This document shows, piece by piece, positions 58,804-64,000 of a stretch of DNA of 64,000 nucleotides. A model generated the notes under the pieces. That model had not been told where the DNA came from, made no database searches, and saw only the letters and a list, made by a program, of their open reading frames with translations. Positions within the stretch are counted from its first letter, which is position 1. Each line of letters starts with the position of its first letter. The position numbers and the translations under genes were made by a program. This DNA comes from Progne subis subis (taxonomy: Eukaryota; Chordata; Aves; Passeriformes; Hirundinidae). Location: contig JAKJHU010001681.1 of the NCBI GenBank assembly GCA_022316685.1, positions 1 through 64,000 of the forward strand, written 5' to 3'.

Positions 58804-60737
58804 ATGGGACAATGTACTAGTAAGAAAAAGAAATCCCAAAAGGAGAATAACAAAGTAAAGAGTATTCCACCCGGTAGTCCCTTAGAACAACTTTTAGCCT
58901 AAATGGGATTCTTTAGAGGCCACAAAAGGACTAGATCAGGTTAAAATGGTGTTTTATTGCACAGAAGTCTGGCCAAAATTAAAATTACCAGGAGAGTGGC
59001 CATGGTTTGGAACACATGATGAGTGGATGTGCTATCAGTTAAACCTACCTAAGAACTCAGGAAGATCCAGACGTAAACCAGTTAGCTTATGCTGCTTGTT
59101 GGCAAAAGAGAGCCACGAGTAAAGAGAATATAAAAGTCTGCAAATTAAAAGAAAAAGAAAAGTGTGAAAGAAAGAACAGAAAGAGGAAAGAACAGAAACT
59201 AATCAAAGATGGGACCCTTTAGACCATTTACCCCCTCCAATTTACCCAGAGGTGCCCCAAGTCCCTCAAAATCCTGTCCCAGTTCCCCTACTAACTTCCC
59301 CGAGTCAAACTCAAACTCCTTCAGAACCCTCTCCTCCTCTTCCCCCAGTGGTTCCATCATCACCCCCTTAACACCTCTCCTCCCCAGTCCTTAGTACCTT
59401 CTCCCCCTTCTCTCCCAACAGCCCCTTTGCCACCTCCTTCCAATAGTCAAAATTCTTTAGCCCCAGTTATAACCCCTGCAGTTTCCCAAAACACAACCTC
59501 TTCCCTAGCCCCCCTTCTCCCACAGTACCATCCTCTGTTTCTCCCCCTACAGATTTTACTACCTCCCCCTCACCTACAGTAATTCCCCTGCCACCCCTAA
59601 TTGGGAGTTAACCAAAACCCCTACAGACTCCTGTGAGTCATCCCGTTCTCCTGGAATTCCCCAGGAATTTGTAACTCAGCCAGTGTTATCAGTTAATAAT
59701 GTAAGTGAAGGACCCTATTGTAACACAAGGTCAAAAGCCTTAAAGCCAGAAAAACTTTTTCCCCTCAGGGAAGTGCCTATGGGAGGAGTAATTGGAGGAG
59801 TGGGATTTGTAAATGCCCCATTAACAGCCTCTGAAGTAAGAGGATTTAAAAAGAGCTAGGAAATTTAGTTGAAGATCCCATAGGTATTGCCACACAGGTA
59901 GACCAATTCCTTGGGCCCAATGTTTATACATGGGGAGAGTTAAATTCTATATTAAACATCTTGTTCTCCCCTGAGGAAATACGAATGATTAGAACAGCAA
60001 GTATCAGAATCTGGGAAAGGGAAAATAGGTTGGGGCCACCTGGAGATCATAAATTACCGATAACTGACCCAGGGTGGGACCCAAATCGAGAAGAGGAAAG
60101 ACAAAATATGAGAGACTATAGGTCCTTGATAGTAAGAGGTATAAGAGAATCTGTCCCCAGAGGGAATAATACTAAATTAGCTTTTGATGGGTCCCAAGAA
60201 AAAGATGAGACTCCTGCCACTTGGCTAAATCGATTAAAAAGAAATTTTCAATTATATTCAAGCATAGACCCTGATAGTCCTGAGGGACAAGTAATTCTAA
60301 AAGTGCAGTTTGTAACAAAGTCATGGCCAGATATACGGAGAAAATTAGAAAAAATTGAAGATTGGCAGGAGAAAAGTATTAATGAATTATTAAAAGAAGC
60401 CTTAAGAGTTTACCTGAGGAGAGAAGAAGAAAAAGCTAAAGCCAAGGCTCGCATTATGGTAGCTGTAGCAAGAGAAAGTACTGGAGTAGCAGAAAACCAG
60501 AAAAACTCCTCCTGGAAATCTAGTGAGGGAGGACCAAGACCCTCATTTAAAGAACCAAAGTCACCCATAGTACCACCGTGGGTAAATTTAAAAAGAAGTA
60601 ACCCAGGAGAGAATAGAACTTGTTATTACTGTGGTGAAATAGGGCATTTAAAAAGGGATTGTAAGAAATTATCACTTGATGAGGCTATTGCAAGGGAGCA
60701 AGATGCCCTGGAGAGGGTGCTGAAAGGGGAGGATTAG
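58804..60737 (+). pseudogene. gag of provirus 2 (5' half broken, CA-NC open)
   Basis: Starts MGQCTSKKKK at 58804, a myristoylation-type start followed by basic residues. A stop appears at about 58900 and the matrix and Pro-rich linker (to about 59700) contain further stops or frame changes. From 59961 to 60737 the frame is open for 258 codons: capsid ('MFSPEEIRMIRTASIRIW', 'YRSLIVRGIRESVPRGNN', 'LNRLKRNFQLYSSIDPDSP') and nucleocapsid with one zinc knuckle CYYCGEIGHLKRDC. It ends KGED-UAG. Single-knuckle NC fits gamma-like viruses. Confidence 0.88.
60735..60737 (+). promoter_or_regulatory. UAG between gag and pro, in-frame (readthrough type)
   Basis: The gag frame meets a single TAG and continues open in the same frame into the protease. 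The following bases (GGGTGTCAGAGG) are G-rich and resemble the context of the murine-type gammaretroviral readthrough site. An inferred role in producing Gag-Pol by stop suppression. Confidence 0.65.
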
Positions 60738-61245
60738 GGGTGTCAGAGGCTCTATAAAATAGGGGACCCAATAGAACAACAAGATGAGCCTCTAGTAAAC
60801 TTTGATGTGGGTCCCCAAAGTGAAGAATATGAATTCTTAGTAGACACAGGAGCTGATAGATCGAGTTTAAGGAAATTACCAACAGGGGTAACAATCGGGA
60901 CAAAAACTTGTGAAGTGTTAGGGGCTGAAGGGAGGCCCTTTCGAGCATTAATAGTTGAAGGAGTAGAGATTAAAGGGAACTCAAAGCACTGTGTAGCTGA
61001 TTTTCTTTATTTACCACATACAGAAACCAATTTACTAGGCAGAGACTTACAAGTGCAGCTCGGGGTAGGAGTTATCCCAAAAGATGGAAAAATGGTTGTG
61101 CATATCATGAAACTGACCCAAGGGGATATACAAGAGATAAATCCAGAAGTGTGGGCTACAGAGGGAAAATATGGGTGTTTAGATATCCCTCCCATTAAGA
61201 TAGAAATGCAAAAAGATACCCCGCCATCAGAGTTAAGCAATACCC
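60738..61245 (+). pseudogene. Protease of provirus 2
   Basis: Aspartic protease with an intact LVDTGADRSSL active site near 60838-60870 and 'TNLLGRDLQVQLG' (the conserved L-L-G-R-D block) near 61027. It is in frame with gag across the UAG. One frame change at about 61220 separates it from the RT, so the precursor is broken there. Residues for catalysis look intact. Confidence 0.85.
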
Positions 61246-61246
61246 A

Positions 61247-62545
61247 ATGTCACCAGAAGGAAAGAAAGGGCTAGCTTCAGTAATTGAGCATCTTTTAAAA
61301 GAAAATATCTTAGAACCGTGTATGTCCCCTCATAACACCCCTATATTAGCCATAAAGAAAGATGAGGGAAAGTTTAGATTAGTCCAGGATTTGAGAGAAA
61401 TAAATAAAAGAACTATTGCTCGACACCCAGTAGTACCTAACCCCTATACCTTGCTGAGTAAAATTCCAAGAGAGCATACCTGGTTCACAGTGATAGACTT
61501 AAAGGATGCTTTTTGGGCATGTCCCCTAGCAGAAGAGTGTAGGGATTGGTTCGCCTTTGAATGGGAACATCCAGACAGGGGAAGGAAACAACAGCTAAGG
61601 TGGACCCGGTTACCACAGGGGTATACGGAATCGCCAAATATCTTCGGACAGGCCCTAGAAACATTATTAGAACAGTTTAGTCCCAAAGAAGGAGTTCAAA
61701 TTTTGCAATACGTGGATGATTTATTAATATCAGGGGAGACAGAGAAAGAAGTTAAAGATGTAAGTATACAACTTCTAAACTTTCTTGGAGAAAAGGGGTT
61801 AAAAGTATCTCAGAGTAAACTACAGTTTGTAGAAAATGAAGTCACTTATTTAGGACACATAATCGGAAAGGGGAGTAAAAGGTTAAGCCCTGCAAGAATT
61901 TCAGGAATAGTGTCTATATCACCTCCAAAAACTAAGAGAGACATAAGGAAACTTCTAGGCCTGTTTGGATACTGCAAGCACTGGATAGATAAGTACACTC
62001 AAGGGGTCAAATTTCTTTATGATAAATTAATAGACCAGGAACCAATGAATTGGACAGAGAGTGACGAGAGGCAGCTGCAAGATCTAAAAGAGAAATTATC
62101 CTCAGCACCAGTTTTAAGCTTACCAGATCTTAAAAAGGAGTTTGATTTATTTGTAAACACTGAGGAAGGGATAGCATACGGAGTTTTAACCCAAGAATGG
62201 GGAGGATACCGAAAACCTGTAGCATTTTTATCAAAACTGTTAGATCCGTTGCTAGGGGATGGCCGGCTTGTCTCCAAGCAGTTGCAGCTGCAGCTATTTT
62301 AATAGAAGAAGCTCAAAAGTTAACATTACAGGGAAAGATAAAGATACATACTCCACATGATTTGAAAACAATTTAAGTCAAAGAGCTCAAAAGTGGCTCA
62401 CAGATTCTAGAATCCTAAAATATGAAATTATACTGATAAATTCAAATAACCTAGAACTAACAACATCAAAAGCTTAAATCCAGCTCAATTTCTCTCTGGT
62501 GAGCCCACTGAAGAAATAGAACACCATTGCCTAGAACTCATTGAT
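61247..62545 (+). pseudogene. Reverse transcriptase of provirus 2
   Basis: Open for 351 codons (61247-62302): fingers 'NTPILAIKKDEGKFRLVQDL', palm 'WFTVIDLKDAFWACPL' with the first Asp, 'RLPQGYTESPNIFGQAL', 'ILQYVDDLLISGE' (YVDD), 'LQFVENEVTYLGH', and a connection region starting 'LTQEWGGYRKPVAFLSK'. A frame change at about 62245 and a stop near 62375 follow. The catalytic triad is present. As usual for gamma-like pol, RNase H follows directly. Confidence 0.9.
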
Positions 62546-63097
62546 ATGCAGACAAAAGTAAGGGAAGATTTAGAGGATACACCCCTTCCATATGGGAGAG
62601 TGTTGTTCACAGATGGGTCATCCCGAGTGGTGGAAGGGAAAAGAATATCAGGATACTCTGTGATTGAGGGAGAGAAAATGAAAGTTTTAGAAAAGGGAAA
62701 GTTACCAAGTAATTGGTCAGCACAGTGCTGTGAAATATATGCACTAAAGAGAGGGCTAGACTTACTTAAAGATGACCGAGGGACCATTTACACAGACTCT
62801 AGATATGCCTTTGGTATCGTGCACACATTTGGGAAAATTTGGGAAGGACGGGGATATTTAAATTCAAAAGGGAAAAACTTAATACACACAGAATTAATAA
62901 AGTCAGTGTTAAAATCTTTACAAAAACCAGTAGAAATTGCAGTAGTTCACATAAAAGGACATCAAAAGGGAGATATGCCCGAGATAAGGGGAAACCAGTT
63001 AGCTGATAAAACAGCCAGAGAAGCAGCTTTAGAACCAGGAGAACCAGTAAAAATCCTCAAATTGAGAAAATACCAAGAAAAGAAGAAGAAAGGATAG
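62546..63097 (+). pseudogene. RNase H of provirus 2
   Basis: 184 codons. Catalytic landmarks are 'LFTDGSSRV' (Asp), 'CEIYALKRGL' (Glu), 'TIYTDSRYAFGIVH' (Asp), and 'GNQLADKTAREAA' (Asp), with 'HIKGHQKGD' for the basic/His loop. Intact within this frame; linked to the RT only across a frameshift. Confidence 0.88.
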
Positions 63098-63102
63098 AGC
63101 AA

Positions 63103-64000
63103 GTGTTTAGTAAAAAAGAGCAGAAAGCAATAAAAGAATTAGGATTACACCAGGGGGAACACGGAGTGTGGTTAACAGCTGACGGACGGAAATTCTTAAA
63201 TAAAGCCCTAGCCAGAAAAATACTTACAGAAATACATAATTTAACCCACTGGGGAACCCAGGGGTTATGTGACCATTTCCTAAGGGAAAACCTATGTATT
63301 GGAGTACACGAATTAGCAAAAGCAGTTACTCAGGGATGTATAATATGTCAGAAAATAAATCAAAAAGTTATGAGAAAAACTGAGCCTGGAGGGAGGGAGT
63401 TAGCCTTAAGGCCCTTCCAGAACGTGCAAATTGATTTTACTGAGATGCCCCCTGTTCAAGGGTACAAACACTTGTTAGTGATCATAGATCACCTTACCCA
63501 TTGGGTAGAGGCATTCCTACAAAAAGGAAACAGCAGAAGTAGTAACAAAAATCATATTAGAAGATATCCTCCCTCGGTATGGGCTGATAAATAATATTGA
63601 TTCAGACAGAGGGCCACATTTCACAGCACAAATTCTACAACAGGTAACACAAGCCTTAGGGATAAAATGGAGGTTACACACCCCATGGCATCCCCAAAGC
63701 TCAGGCAGAGTAGAAAGGATGAACAAAACCATTAAAAATGTACTGACTAAACTAATAGCAGAAACTCAACTAAATTGGCTTAAATGCTTACCCCTAGCAT
63801 TACTACGAATCAGAACACAGCCACGAGCAGATCTAGGAGTGTCACCATATGAAATGTTATTTGGGCTTCCCTTTTTGTTATCTCCTTATAGTTCTAAAGA
63901 CTACCTGGAAGGAGAGGAAATCACTAGAAAATATCTAAAAACCATTGGACAAACCTTAGAAAATCTCAGAAAGAAAGGCTATCTTCCTCAAACTTCCCCT
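63103..64000 (+). pseudogene. Integrase of provirus 2 (frameshifted, cut by window end)
   Basis: Zinc-binding HHCC: 'HNLTHWGTQGLCDHF' and 'CIICQKIN' (63236-63360). The core begins 'VQIDFTEMPPVQGYKHLLV' (first Asp) and 'HLTHWVEAF'. A frame change at about 63527 follows. In the next frame the second Asp ('NIDSDRGPHFTAQIL') and the Glu ('SSGRVERMNKTIKNVL') are visible. The reading continues open to the window edge. env and the 3' LTR lie outside. Confidence 0.9.

Overview
The window reads as nuclear DNA of a passerine bird. Evidence: CR1 LINE 3' ends in both orientations, a tRNA-Ile-derived SINE with a CR1-like tail, ERV-L-type and gamma-like (class I) endogenous retroviruses, an olfactory receptor of the bird-expanded OR14-like type, C2H2 zinc-finger genes of the avian kind, and intron-containing exons of a PAK-like kinase (a family amplified in songbirds). 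There are no operons, Shine-Dalgarno sites or CRISPR arrays. Most of the sequence is repeat-derived or segmentally duplicated, and only one locus (a zinc-finger gene at 24238-25398, minus strand) still looks intact.

Layout. 1-1776: end of an ERV-L-like pol and its LTR. 2089-4312: four exons of a PAK-like kinase N-lobe, the last with a stop. 5177-8090: AT-rich sequence with three phase-compatible unidentified exon-like segments and a CR1. 11280-11950: an LTR and an LTR fragment. 12066-12999: OR14-like receptor with a one-base frameshift (minus strand). 13000-18387: GC-rich non-coding sequence, including a ~140 bp tandem array that recurs at 41637 with fewer units. 18388-21291: a minus-strand retroviral element whose 3' LTR and interior carry massive C-to-T change on the plus strand (G-to-A in its own sense), while the neighbouring LTR at 20640-21291 is normal. 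22639-23193: two minisatellites, one repeating an RFX X-box-like palindrome every 41 bp. 23313-38361: a mosaic of inverted and direct duplications of one unit (CR1 / spacer / ERV-L LTR / zinc-finger gene), with one probably intact copy (minus), one copy that lost its gene (plus, 28.2-29.3 kb) and one frameshifted copy (plus, 35.2-38.4 kb). 29319-30792 is a long LTR-like insertion. 39343-43697: LTRs, an OR 3' fragment, and a second copy of the 16-18 kb segment. 44338-54756: a full-length but heavily broken gamma-like provirus (PBS matching tRNA-Phe, integrase core missing, unexplained Cys-rich reading frames between pol and env). 54757-56792: microsatellites, GC-rich sequence, and a SINE. 56793-64000: the 5' part of a better preserved gamma-like provirus (PBS resembling tRNA-Pro, gag and pol in one frame across a single UAG), inserted into the SINE and cut by the window end.

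The most notable signal is the APOBEC-like hypermutation footprint at 18.4-20.6 kb. The other main points are the inverted zinc-finger/LTR duplication and the UAG readthrough architecture of the second provirus. All coordinates, counts and alignments were read by eye.
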